DNA from: Symbiodinium natans
Taxonomy: Eukaryota; Sar; Dinophyceae; Suessiales; Symbiodiniaceae
Direction of reading: 5' to 3'
Length of the DNA: 64,000 bases
Assembly: GCA_905221605.1 (NCBI GenBank)
Contig: CAJNDS010002701.1
Coordinates: forward strand, 1,027,489-1,091,488
Shown: positions 53,879-64,000 of the stretch, one piece after another
Layout: each line of letters begins with the position of its first letter
Position numbering within the stretch: the first letter of the stretch is position 1
Notes under the pieces: model-generated
Database searches by the model: none
What the model was told of the DNA's origin: nothing
Seen by the model: only the letters and a program-made list of their open reading frames with translations
Made by a program: the position numbers and the translations under genes

Positions 53879-54110
53879 AAGCACAGCACATCTGAACTCG
53901 GAGGTAGGGCCGAGTCCTGCGTAGATGCCGAGCTTGACTTAGGGCATTTGCTGTAGGGGTTTAGGGTTTGGGGTTTAGGGCTACTATCGGTTGGGAACCA
54001 TTTGGGGCTTTAGGTTTGGGGGTTTAGGGTTTAGGGGTTTCGGGTTTAGGATCCACAAAAACACCCCAACAGACTGGCATAATCTTGTAGCCCTGCGTGC
54101 ATAGGCGTGC

Positions 54111-54934
54111 ATGGTGCTGCCCATGTCATGCTTCCGGTCCACAACAGCGCAGGGAAACCACCGGGGCCACGTGCAAAGCCAAGATGGTAAACTGCCAGCA
54201 CAAGATGTTGTTGTACAGGCCTCACACAAGTCACAACTCCAGCAGGGCGCAGCGAAAAGCAGTATGAACACATGGGAGGGTACAGCTGAGGCTGCAGCGA
54301 ATGCTGTGGATAAACCGGAAGTTGTAGAAACAAATGGCGCAGACTGCCAGTGTTTCCGCATAGGTAACTCCTCGCCATGGCGAACTGTGAACTGAAACTG
54401 GATCATTGTCAGAAGGAACGTGAGGTAAACAGCTGGCCTCCATCGGCAGCCATGGCTGCCAAAATCTGCTTAGCAGGCTCAGCAGGTGTAAGGTGTGCCC
54501 CGTTACAATACAGTACTGGCGTCATGTTGTTGTCGCTGGATGGTTTCGAGCTGCTCATCGGCTAGCTCGGGTGCGAAAAGAATTGCGACCAAAGTTGCAA
54601 CACAAGCCCCGAATCTGCGGTGAACCGATGTAATAGGAGCTTAGCCAGCTTAGCCTTGAGACGCTCTACGAAACATCTCTCATTCATGACATGTGACCTC
54701 TGTAGCGACAAACAGCTGGCAGACAGCAGGCATGCATGTGCTTTCATTCATTGCTTTCTCGCAGGGTTGCAGCTTCTTCCCGCAGAGTTTGTGGAGAGTT
54801 TCAGACTGCCGGGCTTTGACTTGCAAACACAATCTCGCCTGCTCCAAAGTGAAGTAGCTCAGAGCTACCCAAGTCGGCAGCCTTGCGCACGAGTGATGGC
54901 GTTGAAATCTCAGCACAAAAAACTAACCTTGTGA
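54111..54934 (+). CDS. open regions, probable exons
   Basis: 54111-54395 is 94 codons (SMNTWEGTAEAAANAVDKPE), although minus is open too. About 54766-54930 follows CTTTCTCGCAG and reads LQLLPAEFVESFRLPGFDLQ. Few telomere tracts in this kilobase. Unknown family. Confidence 0.38.
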
Positions 54935-55199
54935 AATAGGTCGCCGCCAGAGCACGGGTCCCTTGTTGGTGTACTCACAAGAGGCATGCCTATCTTGACA
55001 CATTTCGGGTACAGCACACCAACAGGCGCCACAACTTCAATGCCCAAGCACCTGAAACCCCTAGCCCTAAACCCTAAACCCTAAACCCTAAACCCTAAAC
55101 CCTAAAACCCTCAACATGCACCTGAAGATGTATTCGTAGTTGGCAGGTGACAGCTCGCCATTCTCCCCCTCAGCCGACATCGCAACACATACGTTTTAA

Positions 55200-55440
55200 G
55201 GTCTTTAGGGTTTAAGGGTTAAGGGTTTGAGGGTTTAAGGGTTTAAGGGTTTAAGGGTTTAAGGGTTTAAGGGTTTAAGGGTTTAAGGGTTTAAGGGTTT
55301 AAGGGTTTAAGGGTTTAAGAGTTTAAGGGTTTAAGGGTTTAAGGGTTTAAGGGTTTAAGGGTTTAAGGGTTTAAGGGTTTAAGAGTTTAAGGGTTTAAGG
55401 GTTTAAGGGTTTAAGGGTTTAAGGGTTTAGGGCTTAGGGG
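55200..55440 (+). repeat. 8-bp GGGTTTAA array
   Basis: About 27 homogeneous copies with three GAGTTTAA variants spaced apart, then TTTAGGG. Confidence 0.95.
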
Positions 55441-55638
55441 CTTCCACATTCGGAAGTTTCCTGACATAGGGGAATACACCGTTATCTACCCCAACTGCCC
55501 AACGGCACTCGAATCCCTTTTGCAGGATTCCCCAAAGTCGGGCCCCTTAAGGCTTTAAGAAGCTCCCGTTTCTCACGTGAGTGCGTCTTGTGCGGATGCA
55601 GGTTTTAGTTGGGGTTTAGGGTTTAGGGGAGCTGAGAC

Positions 55639-56636
55639 TTTGGCATAGTCTGCCACAGCCCTCAATTGGTCCACGGACGGCTCCACAGCAGCCTTAGCTT
55701 TCGCTGTGTGCTGCAGCAGGGTTTAGGGTTTCTAGGGCTTGTAGGCTTTGTAGGGTTTGTAGGCTTTGTAGCCAGGGCTTAGGATTTATAGGGCCTTAGA
55801 AGGTATTGTTAGGGTATTATATGGTCTAACTAGGGTGTAGAAGTAAAAGGGCTTGAGAGGGCACTCTTAGGGTGTTCTAGGGTCTTCTAAGGCTTTGTAG
55901 GGTTTTGAAGGGTTGCCGAGGCGCCTCGGGACATTCCGGGAAAGTTCTCCGATAGGCCTCCGTGACCTCATCCTTTGAAAGGACCCCAGACCGCGATGAG
56001 TTCATCTCGTGGAACTCGGGCAGTTGATCCTGGGGCGGGTAGCCCTAAACCCTAAACCCTAAACCCCTAAACCCCTAAACCCCTAAACCCCTAAACCCCT
56101 AAACCCCTAAACCCCTAAACCCCTAAACCCCTAAACCCCTAAACCCCTAAACCCTACAGAGGTTTCTGATCCTCGGGTTAGGGCTTGGCTTCGTTGCTTC
56201 TCCTCCCCAGGCTTTCGGGCCAGCAAATCCTCTGGGGGGGAGGGTGTGTGGTCATGGGAAAACACAAGCAAACACCCTCATGGTAGCCCAGTAACCATAT
56301 CATGATAAGGGCGCCCTTTTTTGGATTGGCTATTTTATAAGGAAAACCATAAACCAAAAAAGGGTAAAGGGTACCACTGGGCTATCAAGCCCTTCAAACT
56401 CACAGGGGGACGACCGCACCAGCCCATACAAAAACCGCACGGAAGATGCGATTCGATGACCGTTCGGCGCGCTGTAGGGTTTAGGGTTTAGGGTTTAGGG
56501 TTAAGGGGTTTAGGGTTAAGGGGTTTAGGGTTTAGGGTTTACGGTTTAGGCTTTAGGGTGCATGTGGCCAGGGATCCCACAGGCGCCGGGCGAGCTGCTT
56601 CTTGAGCAGCTCTTTTGCTGGCCTCCCGGAATCCTC
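55639..56636 (-). CDS. EF-hand calcium-binding protein, three exons
   Basis: Exons 56562-56636 (KELLKKQLARRLWDPWPH), 55925-56029 (FHEMNSSRSGVLSKDEVTEA) and 55639-55710 (KAAVEPSVDQLRAVADYAK). All are exact codon multiples with phase 0 at every join. NSSRSGVLSKDE matches the 12-residue EF-hand loop (oxygen ligands at 1, 3, 5, 9, 12; Gly at 6). Donors: GC (CAT/GCACCC), GC (GAG/GCGCC) and GT. The first donor is continuous with a CCCTAAA-type tract. The intron 56030-56561 holds a family B element and an 8-bp array. Other EF-hands and the ends of the gene are not visible. Role inferred only from the loop. Confidence 0.6.
56040..56160 (-). repeat. CCCCTAAA (8-bp variant) array
   Basis: About 12 homogeneous 8-bp units between 7-bp units, inside the EF-hand gene's first intron. 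Confidence 0.95.
56279..56389. mobile_element. family B palindrome, target duplication CCCT
   Basis: CATGGTAGCCCAGTAACC ... CCACTGGGCTATCAAG, 111 bp, with CCCT at 56275-56278 and 56390-56393. In the intron 56030-56561. Confidence 0.85.
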
Positions 56637-57599
56637 CTGGTAAGGGCGCCCGGGGACTTGAAGCTCGAGATGCGCGCAGCTCACGTGAGACCCAGAAAGC
56701 CCCAAGATCCATCCAATACCCCTCAGTGAAACATACCCTAATCAGAACCTCGCCGTTATAAACACATGTTACATATTCTTCTATAATATTTTTGTATACA
56801 TATATACATATACCTACATAGCTGAACTTACATTCATTCTGCATCTTCAAGATCAATTGATGTTGGGCTCCCCTGACAACTGGACCGCTCCCAGGGGGAG
56901 TCCTTTGGGATCTGGCTGGAATTCTTCTTGCGCCACTCCTGCTCAGAAGTTCGCACTGTCAAAATAGGGATGTAATAGGGATGTATAGGGTCTCTTGTTT
57001 TGTTAGGCGGGGCGGGGGTTCCTCATTCCCTACTAAGAACCACCCAGTTCCCTAAACCTTAGGTTTACAGGATTGTTGGGGGCGTGCACGTGAGCTCGGC
57101 CACTTTACACCTCCTGCGGGAGCAACTCTAAACCATGGGATCGCCCTCAACTACATAGGGTTTAGGGTTTAGGTTTGGGGTTTCGGGTTGTCACAAAAGA
57201 GACCTTCAAAGGAACATAACCCCCAAACCTGAACTCATTCACAACTCCCCCCCCCCCCCCCCCAGGACAAGAGCTTGAAGATAAGCTTTTGTTGGGGGGT
57301 TTGGGGTTTAGCAACGACAGAAAGACTGGCTACGGTCTCCCTGTGCAGGTGGGGAGTTTACAGAGGTCTTTCAGATAGCCCTAAGCCCTGAACCCTAAGC
57401 CCTGAACCCTAAACCCGACCCCTAAACCCTAAACCCTAAACCCCAAACCCAAACCCTAAACCCTAAACCCTAAACCCTAAACCCTAAAGCCTACACCGGA
57501 GGATGCGACCTCGAACACAGGGTTGTGGTTCATGCCAACCAGGGAGCTGTGCATCAAGCCAACACCTCAACTCTCGTTTAGGGTTTGGGGTTTCGGGTT

Positions 57600-57680
57600 G
57601 AGGGCCCTAAACCCTAAACCCTAAACCCTAAACCCCAAACCCTAAACCCTAAACCCTAAACCCTAAACCCTGAACCCTAA
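57600..57680 (-). repeat. CCCTAAA array
   Basis: About ten units with CCCCAAA variants, just 3' of the last recognised phosphoesterase exon. An exon-like island (57690-57760, minus) lies between. Confidence 0.9.
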
Positions 57681-57868
57681 GTGAATTGTATGCTAGGCAT
57701 CCGAACTTGCTTCGCTGGTGTTGCACTGCGATGCCCTCTATCTTGCTACCAGTACCGAGCCAGGGAGTTGAGAAAACGTGCGGAACTTTACAGGGTTTAC
57801 AGGGTTTAGGGTTCAGGGTTCAGGGTTTAGGGCTTCGGGAACTTTACGATGTTTACAGGTTTTTAGGC

Positions 57869-60800
57869 ATAGCATTTCCAAGCCAAGGCACGGTACTTTC
57901 GGTCCTTCTTCCAGGACTCGTTCGCAATGTGCGTGACCTAGCAAACAATGTATGATATATGTATATATAATTATATATATATATGTGAACATATATGTAT
58001 AAGTATATATATATATATATATATGTATGTATATACACACATACATTTCCACACATACACATTTTCACAAATAAACAATCGTAAATAGAACCTGGGCGAC
58101 TAAGGCGGCCTTGCTCGCGGTGTCTCGGCTCCCTCGGGCCAGTTACAGTATGACTGCTGCAAACAAGGTACCTGTGCTTGGTCCTCCGAACTGCACCAGA
58201 CACCCTCGTCTGTCTGGAGGAACCCTCCAGAGCCAGGCTTTAGCGTCCTTGAAAGTCGCACTGCGCGTGCGACCTGCTCGCCATCAAGGACCTGCAGAGA
58301 GGCGCGGATTGTCAACGGGGTCCCCGAAGTGTCCCGGACAAAACCCTCCGAGAAAAAGCCGCGTGTCAGAGAATAAGCGATGTGTAAAGGGACGTCAAGG
58401 GTGTCCCCTAAGAGTCCCCGAACAACCCCTCCACAAAAAAAAACACAGCGAAGATCCGTGAGCCCACAAACGATTATCTGCTCAGAACCTCAATAAAACC
58501 AAAGTTGCAACATTTCCTCTAGAACCTTGTTGAAAGCTATAGGTTTAGGGTTTGAGGTTTACTGTTTAGGATTGAGTTTCAATATTCCCTTGCTTATTGA
58601 TAAGAAAAATGAAAGCCTGCGTGTTTAAGCCGCCGACAATCTCTACCATTCCTGAAGACCAGGGCAGCTCCTCAGTCAGTGATGGTGGGACGGGTTTTAG
58701 GCGTTAGGGTTTAGGCATGGTAGGTTCCCTCCTTCTCTGTGCCCCCCCCCCCCCCCCCCCCCCCCCAAAAAACACTAAAGAATAATAACGAATGACCATG
58801 ATTTAGAACACCACCATGCCCCCCCCCCCCCCCCTCACCCCCCCTCACCCCCAGGTGTTTTTAGGTTCGGAAACCCTAAACCCTAAACCCTAAACCCCAA
58901 ACCCCAAACCCCAAACCCTAACCCTAAACCCAGGCAGCCTAAGGCCTGCACCAGCTCGAGGTCGGAGAGGGTGAAGATCCACCGCGAGCCAAGATAATGC
59001 TCCGGATCTGGTATGTAGTCCCGATCTCCTGTGTACTTTGGGGGAAGGTCTGGAAGAGCTGTGTCTCAGCTACCCTAAACCCTAAACCCTAAACCCTAAA
59101 CCCTAAACCCTAAACCCTGCTGGCTCCTCGGATGTTCCCCCCATCAAAGAGCACGCAGTCGACCTGCATCTCATCCCGAAGCGCGCTGCACAGGAAGGAG
59201 CCGAGGGTCGTCCTTGGCCAGAGTCGCTTTGCAAACGGGTTCAAGCCGCGGGTCAAGGGGAAGAGCTGGGACTCCAGCTGATGCTTCCGGATGTTCTTGG
59301 ATGACATGACGGGCTTGTCCGGGAAGATGCAAAGGTGGACCCGGGCTTTGAACTGCTCCAGGTTCCAAAGCTTCGTCATGTGCTTTACCACAGACTTGCT
59401 CACCTAAGCCACAGCTCGAAGCTCCATATGAAGACCACCACAGATGGGCATTGGATCCACTTAACTCATTCTGCCAAGGCGCAGCCCTGCTTGAAGTGAA
59501 GCTGGCCAGTGGTATGAGCTCGAAAAAATCTATTGTCGGGGTGTCCTGGAACTTCTGCAGGCGACAAGATATTTGTCATATGTAGGATCGTGTAGAGGAA
59601 TGAACACAATAGAATGGTCTTAGGTGTGATTTGAGGTTTAGAAGCTAAAATATAACTCTTAGACGCTTAGCTCTTAGCTGAACAGGCATACACTACAACC
59701 TCGCTACGAAAGGATAAACTGCATCTACTTCTAACAGCAGACTGGTGATATTTTCGGCATCAAAGAAATGATCTTGAGTTCTGACTACTTCAGCGTGCAT
59801 TGTACATACATGCTCACTGAGTGGGTGGAGCAACAAGGGCTCACCTGCGCATGCTGGCCGCCCCGGTTTGGGGTAGTGGCCTTGTCTCCGCGCCAGAGCA
59901 AGTCCACCACGCCAACACGCTGGGCATCCATTCCTCGCAGAATCGAGCGAAGCAGCGCGGGCAGGCAGAACGCAGAGCAAGAATTCGCCCGGGATTCTTG
60001 CCGCCTAGTCGCCGGTTTTCAGAAGGACGCAGCCTTTGTGCTGGTCTATGTATTCCGTGTGGTCGTGCCCTCCCAGAACCTCAGCCCCATTGCACATCCC
60101 GAGCTGCGGAGAGAATGCATCCACCTCAGCCATATGCGACCAGAGGGCTGCATGGATGCCCTTGGACCTGGCCAATTGGGCAAGCCTTGTCCCAGAGTGC
60201 AGGTTCTGTTTTCTGGCATACCGGAAACGTTTTACTTGCCAGTTCATGCATATGTACATATACATACACACCTATAAACCATTCCATATCACGATGAAGA
60301 TAGAGCAACAAACAGACATACAATCATATACCTATTACATCTATACACGCTACCATATAGACGCATAAACAACATAAATACAAATATGAAAATGAATATG
60401 AATATGAATATGAATATGAATATGAATATCAATATATATATATATACATATATATAATATGCGCGGCCGTTGCCGAGCGGCTCGACATCCAACGCCAAGT
60501 CCTGGTGAGTCAGAGCCTTGGCTATCACACCGGCCCGCTGGAGAGTTGACGGCAGGGTACGTACACGGAGCTGTTGTCTAGAAAAAAACGTCGCCACGGA
60601 CACAGGATCTTCGTCCCAGCTGCCACCACTGCATCCACTTTCTGCGCATCTGGATCGTGCTTGTGTTGTTCCATCCTCGGGAAGGCTATACTCCCCTTCG
60701 AACCTATGAAAAGAATATTTTTAATATCCCCTTGGTTTTCATATAAACAAAAATAAAAATAATTCTCAAGGGGGATATAGAAGGGGCGTGATTCCCACCC

Positions 60801-63800
60801 CCCGCAAGGGGAACATCGCTACAACGAAAAGGGGAGGGCTCTCTGGCTCTCTAGCCGAGCATCAGCTCTTTGGCCGTCTCGATAACACAATCGTTGCACT
60901 CCAAAGCGGTCCTGCGGCGTTGAACTGAACATGTCTCAGAAAGACCAAAGCTCGATGCATGCAAGCATGAGCAGGTACTCCTAGTCTGATTCTCTACGTG
61001 CAGCCGCAGGAAGCAAAAAACAAGGGTCCCAATGGCACCACCAAAGTCCGCGTCAGCCTTAGCGGCCCCAAATTTAGAGTTTAGGGTTTAGGGCCCCGAA
61101 ACCCGGTTCGATTTCTGAGGGAAGGGCTGTGTACAGGCTTGGATCCTTTGTACAAACGCCCAACAGACACAGCTGCCGCGAACTGTGCCCGTCCTGTCAA
61201 GCAAGTAGGAGAGATTTGGCTGAGTTTCTGCACATTTGACCCTAAACCCTAAACCCTAAACTCTAAACCATAAAGTAGCTCGGCGCATGCGACTTGCATC
61301 CGGCCTTTGACAGGCCCACGACGCTGGCATACGTGGGCAGGCCCAACCTCGTACAGGGAGCGGCTGTGATCGGTGGCACAGCAAGCCAGGGTTCAGGGTT
61401 CAGGGTTCAGGGTTCAGGGTTCAGGGCTTAGGGCTTAGGGCTTAGGGTTTAGGGCTTAGGGTTTAATGACAGGCGGCTCAGGCAGCAAGTCCGGCATGTT
61501 GGTGTTAATCCAAATTCCACCTCCTCAGAACATGGCACAAGCAGGTCGACGGTCGACGAATGCTCCCTCTTCAGTACCGACTCTAGGTGGGACTTTACTA
61601 CAACTTTACTCACTTCATAAGTTTTGGTCTCCGCTAATTTCATATTAATGGAGCTAAAAGTTAAACTTTTATTGGGGGGTTAAAGAGCAACCAAGGACTG
61701 AGACCCAGGCGCTCGCGCCACCTCTCTAACCGATGCTTCAGCGATCGGAGGTCCACGTCTGCCTCGTGGTTTCCGAAGCATGCCTTGGCAGAGAAGCAAC
61801 ACCCTAGACCCTAAACCGGAAAGAAGAAAACATGAAGAGGCTGGACGCATCTTGATCTGCAGGCTGAGCCGCATATTGCACACCACTTTCCAACATCACC
61901 TCCTGGAATGGCATCTGATGCATGGATATCCACGGCGCAAAAACTAACCATGCTACTGTATCGTGCTATCATAAACAGCACTATGCACAAAAACCAAAAA
62001 AACGACACTGCACTATACCAATCCGCCGAGGCCTCGAAACGTACGAGTAGGGGTCTTGGTAGCACAAGCCAGGTACCCCACCTCTAATCCCGTCCCATCC
62101 CGTCCCCAACGCTCCCTGCACAGAAGGCGCCCCTTTCATTGGCAAGTCTTGCTTGGAATGGGTACCCCCCCCCCCCCGTCCCCTGCCCACCCCCCCACTT
62201 CCACCTCCCGGCTTGCTTTTCTTGTTTTACACATTTGGGGTGCCTGGTCTATACATGGGCGTGCGTGTTACAAGAGGACCCGCAAAAGGAAATGATTGCT
62301 TGAAGCCTCTCAAAGCCCTGCAGCCCAACAGCACCTTCACACCCACAGTTGGGGTTGCTGGGCAAGCCCAAGCCGAGGCGGGCCGCGTAGGGTTAACAGT
62401 ACTGTACTATAGCATGATGTGCACCATGATATAGACCAGAATCATTCAATAGTACCATACCATCACCACTTACGACGCCCACCGCGCACCCGAAACCCTA
62501 TGCCCTAAGCCCGAAAGCCTAAAGCCTAAAGCCTAAAGCCTAAACCCTAAAACCTAAACCCCAACTGTTTTCGACCAGGCCACCACCATGCCTCTTCCTT
62601 TGTCCAACGTACTCAGAGGATACGGGGAGAGGAGGTCACCTCCAACGCAGACGACGAGGTTTTCACGCCGTATGCCTGAACAGCAGTCCTTAGTAGGGAT
62701 TTATGGTTGGGATGTTCCCCCTTATACTAACAGTCCTTAGTATAGGGATTGTAGTACCCCCTACTACATCCCGATTCAGGACTGCTAGTATAAGGGGGAG
62801 GATGCCAAGTTGAAAGGGTTTCGGGGAGAGAAGCCATGGTAGACCATCATGACAGAATCCATGGCACACCCTTTGCAAGCAAAGCTGGAACAGCTTTTGG
62901 ACCCGGTATGTCCCACAATAGGGCTTCCACACACTGATGTTGCACTGCTTTTAGTATGTCCAGGGTCCATAATCACAAGTTTCCATAATTTATTCTGCGA
63001 ACAGAGTTTGTTGGAGATACCCGCTATTATCACAAGTTTTTTCCGGACGGTTGTGTTTTTAAAGGGTTCGTGTTTAGGGTTAAGGGCTTACGCAGTAAGG
63101 CTTGAGGCCCTGAGGGCCTTGGGCTCCAGGAATCTTAAAGGCTGGAAAGCTTCAGGCCTTAAGGTCCTACATACTTGTGGCCCTGAGGTCGATTCCCCTT
63201 CCCCCCCCCCCCCTTGTGGCCCTGAGGTCGATTCCCCTTCCCCCCCCCCCCCCCCCAATTTTGTTTGGGGTGGTCGCCGCGCCACGCGTTGGGGCCGGGG
63301 GGGGGGGGTGTATATGACAAGCAGTGCAACATTAATCCTTCCCTCCAACACCCAAAGCCCTAAGCCCTAAACCCTAAACCCAACCTAAACCCTAAACCCT
63401 AAACCTTAAACCCTAAACCCTAATTAAACCTAAACCCTAAACCCTAAACCCTAAACCCCAAACCCCAAACCCCAAACCCCAAACCCCAAACCCCAAACCC
63501 TAAACCCTAAACCCTAAACCCTAAACCCTAAGCCCTAAGCCCTAAACCCTAAACCCTAAACCCTAAACCCTAAACCCTAAACCCTAAACCCAACAAGTGC
63601 CCCTAATTTCTCCCAGTTGAGCCTGGAGGCGTCTAGGAACTTTCTCAAGCGCGGCCTCGGATGAGGCAAGCGACCATCCGTTGAAGCCTTTGCACCTCCG
63701 CACCCTTGCTTGCTAGGGTTTAGGGTTTAGGGTTTAGGGTTCAGGGTTCAGGGTTTAGGGCCTCATCCGCGGCTACCTCAAACCCGACACCCCGTCGACT

Positions 63801-64000
63801 GGAGGCTTGCCGAGGAACAGATTGTCCATGATATACACCTTGGTAGCCCAGCAACCATATCTTAATAAGGGCACCCTTTTTGGGGTTTGTTACTTTATAA
63901 GGGGACCCGTAACCAAAAAAAAGGGTAAAGGGTACCAGTGGGCTACCAAGACACATCGTTGATGTGGACTAAACGGATGCGCACTGCATCCTCATCATCC
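57869..64000 (-). CDS. 5'-nucleotidase-like metallophosphoesterase (calcineurin-like), multi-exon, 5' end outside window
   Basis: Dinuclear-metal phosphatase of the 5'-nucleotidase/UshA type; substrate not deducible. Exons in transcript order: 63955-64000 (partial, RIRLVHIND), 63777-63838 (VYIMDNLFLGKPP), possibly about 62813-62926 (SCSSFACKGCAMDSVMM), 61705-61783 (CFGNHEADVDL), 61103-61193 (QLCLLGVCTKDPSLY), 60624-60685 (DAQKVDAVV), 60487-60516 (ALTHQDLALD, 30 nt), 60013-60124 (GAEVLGGHDHTEY), 59720-59772 (FFDAENITSLLLEV), 59127-59403 (LRDEMQVDCVLFDGGNIR), 58946-59064 (YIPDPEHYLGSRWIFTLSD), 58172-58291 (LDGEQVARAVRLSR, GGFLQTD), 57869-57937 (THIANESWKKDRKYRA). Metal-site motifs D, GNHE, TH and GHDH are all present, and phases match across the chain 61193 to 57869. 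GC donors at 60623, 60012, 58945 and 57868; GA at 59126. The first intron (63839-63954) is a family B element. The C-terminal end is not identified. Confidence 0.82.
58738..58855. repeat. poly-C tracts
   Basis: Two runs of about 26 and 16 C separated by an AT-rich spacer, in a phosphoesterase intron. Non-coding. Confidence 0.9.
60389..60465 (+). repeat. ATATGA/AATATG microsatellite
   Basis: About nine AATATG units then (TA)n, in the phosphoesterase intron between 60124 and 60487. Confidence 0.9.
60686..60780. mobile_element. family H element, target duplication AAGG, giving an acceptor site
   Basis: CTATACTCCCCTTCGAACC ... CTCAAGGGGGATATAG, 95 bp, with AAGG on both sides. On the minus strand its last two bases are the AG directly before phosphoesterase exon 60624-60685, and the exon begins with the CCTT target copy. 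Confidence 0.85.
61470..61648 (-). CDS. open region inside the phosphoesterase locus
   Basis: From ATG 61643: KTYEVSKVVVKSHLESVLKR ... STVDLLVPCSEEVEFG, to a TTTAGGG tract. It could hold the exon between GNHE (61705) and 61193 (an INM near its start resembles the family's N-x-N segment). Or it may be unrelated. Confidence 0.35.
62708..62808. mobile_element. family A palindrome
   Basis: TTGGGATGTTCCCCCTTATA ... TATAAGGGGGAGGATGCCAA with inner ACAGTCC/GGACTGC arms. GTTG occurs at both edges. A partial second copy (CAGTCCTTAGTAGGGATT) lies at 62683-62700. It abuts an open minus island of the phosphoesterase locus. Confidence 0.75.
63360..63595 (-). repeat. CCCTAAA array with CCCCAAA block
   Basis: About 32 units. 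Six CCCCAAA in a row at 63455-63496 are surrounded by CCCTAAA, with a short CCCTAAG block near 63532. Confidence 0.95.
63595..63700 (-). CDS. exon-like island in the phosphoesterase locus
   Basis: FNGWSLASSEAALEKVPRRL ... QAQLGEIRG, open for about 40 codons. It could be an N-terminal-domain exon between 63777 and 62926, but I cannot align it. Confidence 0.38.
63839..63950. mobile_element. family B palindrome acting as an intron, target duplication ACAC
   Basis: CTTGGTAGCCCAGC ... GTGGGCTACCAAG, 112 bp, with ACAC at 63835-63838 and 63951-63954. On the minus strand the intron 63839-63954 is GTGT + element. It begins GT from the duplicated target and ends CCAAG from the element. Removing it gives HIND-VYIMDN, the family's conserved HINDVY start. 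Confidence 0.9.

Noticed and set aside
63360-63595. Possible chromosome end near the right edge because of a long CCCTAAA array
   Set aside because: Coding exons of the phosphoesterase gene continue beyond it, and equally long arrays occur throughout in both orientations.

Overview
This is a window of a eukaryotic nuclear genome. Short exons (30 to about 280 nt) lie in a sea of introns and intergenic DNA built from three things: very many interspersed tracts of the Arabidopsis-type telomere repeat TTTAGGG/CCCTAAA and its variants; small palindromic MITE-like elements of about 90-120 bp; and AT, poly-C and other microsatellites. There is no operon structure, no rRNA or tRNA that I recognise, and no CRISPR array. 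Exon joins that protein homology fixes need GC and GA as well as GT donors. That, with the TTTAGGG telomere motif and intron-making transposons, points to a dinoflagellate-like alga. This is an inference; other algae with TTTAGGG telomeres are not excluded. || Recognisable genes, all on the minus strand: (1) an SLC38/AVT-like amino acid transporter (about 1.2-4.4 kb); (2) a multi-exon gene with two MRH (mannose-6-phosphate-receptor-homology, OS-9/ERLEC-like) lectin fragments (25.3-30.4 kb); (3) one exon pair of a 5'-nucleotidase-like metallophosphoesterase (49.0-49.25 kb); (4) an EF-hand gene (55.6-56.6 kb); (5) a nearly complete 5'-nucleotidase-like metallophosphoesterase gene running from beyond the right edge to 57.9 kb, whose motifs HIND, GNHEADV, ALTHQ, GGHDH and DGGNIR occur in the right order and whose exon phases mostly chain. 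A plus-strand gene at 49.3-50.5 kb holds a perfect 285-bp tandem duplication that includes an exon. || Elsewhere there are many single exon-like islands between telomere-like tracts. I list those with an open frame, protein-like composition and plausible splice sites, at modest confidence. Without homology either strand can look coding over 30 codons, and several islands are ambiguous. || Other landmarks: 19.6-20.0 kb a 32-bp satellite; 25.7-28.4 kb a composite insertion (AT-rich degenerate repeat plus 101-bp satellite) between direct and inverted repeats; 31.9-32.2 kb a trinucleotide repeat; 42.4-42.6 and 44.6 kb purine/pyrimidine tracts; 45.7-46.0 kb a 9-bp and 55.2-55.4 kb an 8-bp derivative of the telomere repeat. 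|| The main discovery candidate: the palindromic elements begin CT and end AG and make 4-bp target duplications. At least one (63839-63950) sits exactly as an intron in the phosphoesterase gene, the duplicated target giving the GT donor and the element end the AG acceptor. They behave as introners. A second candidate: telomere-like tracts sit directly on splice sites, with GTTTAG repeatedly in the position of a 5' splice site.
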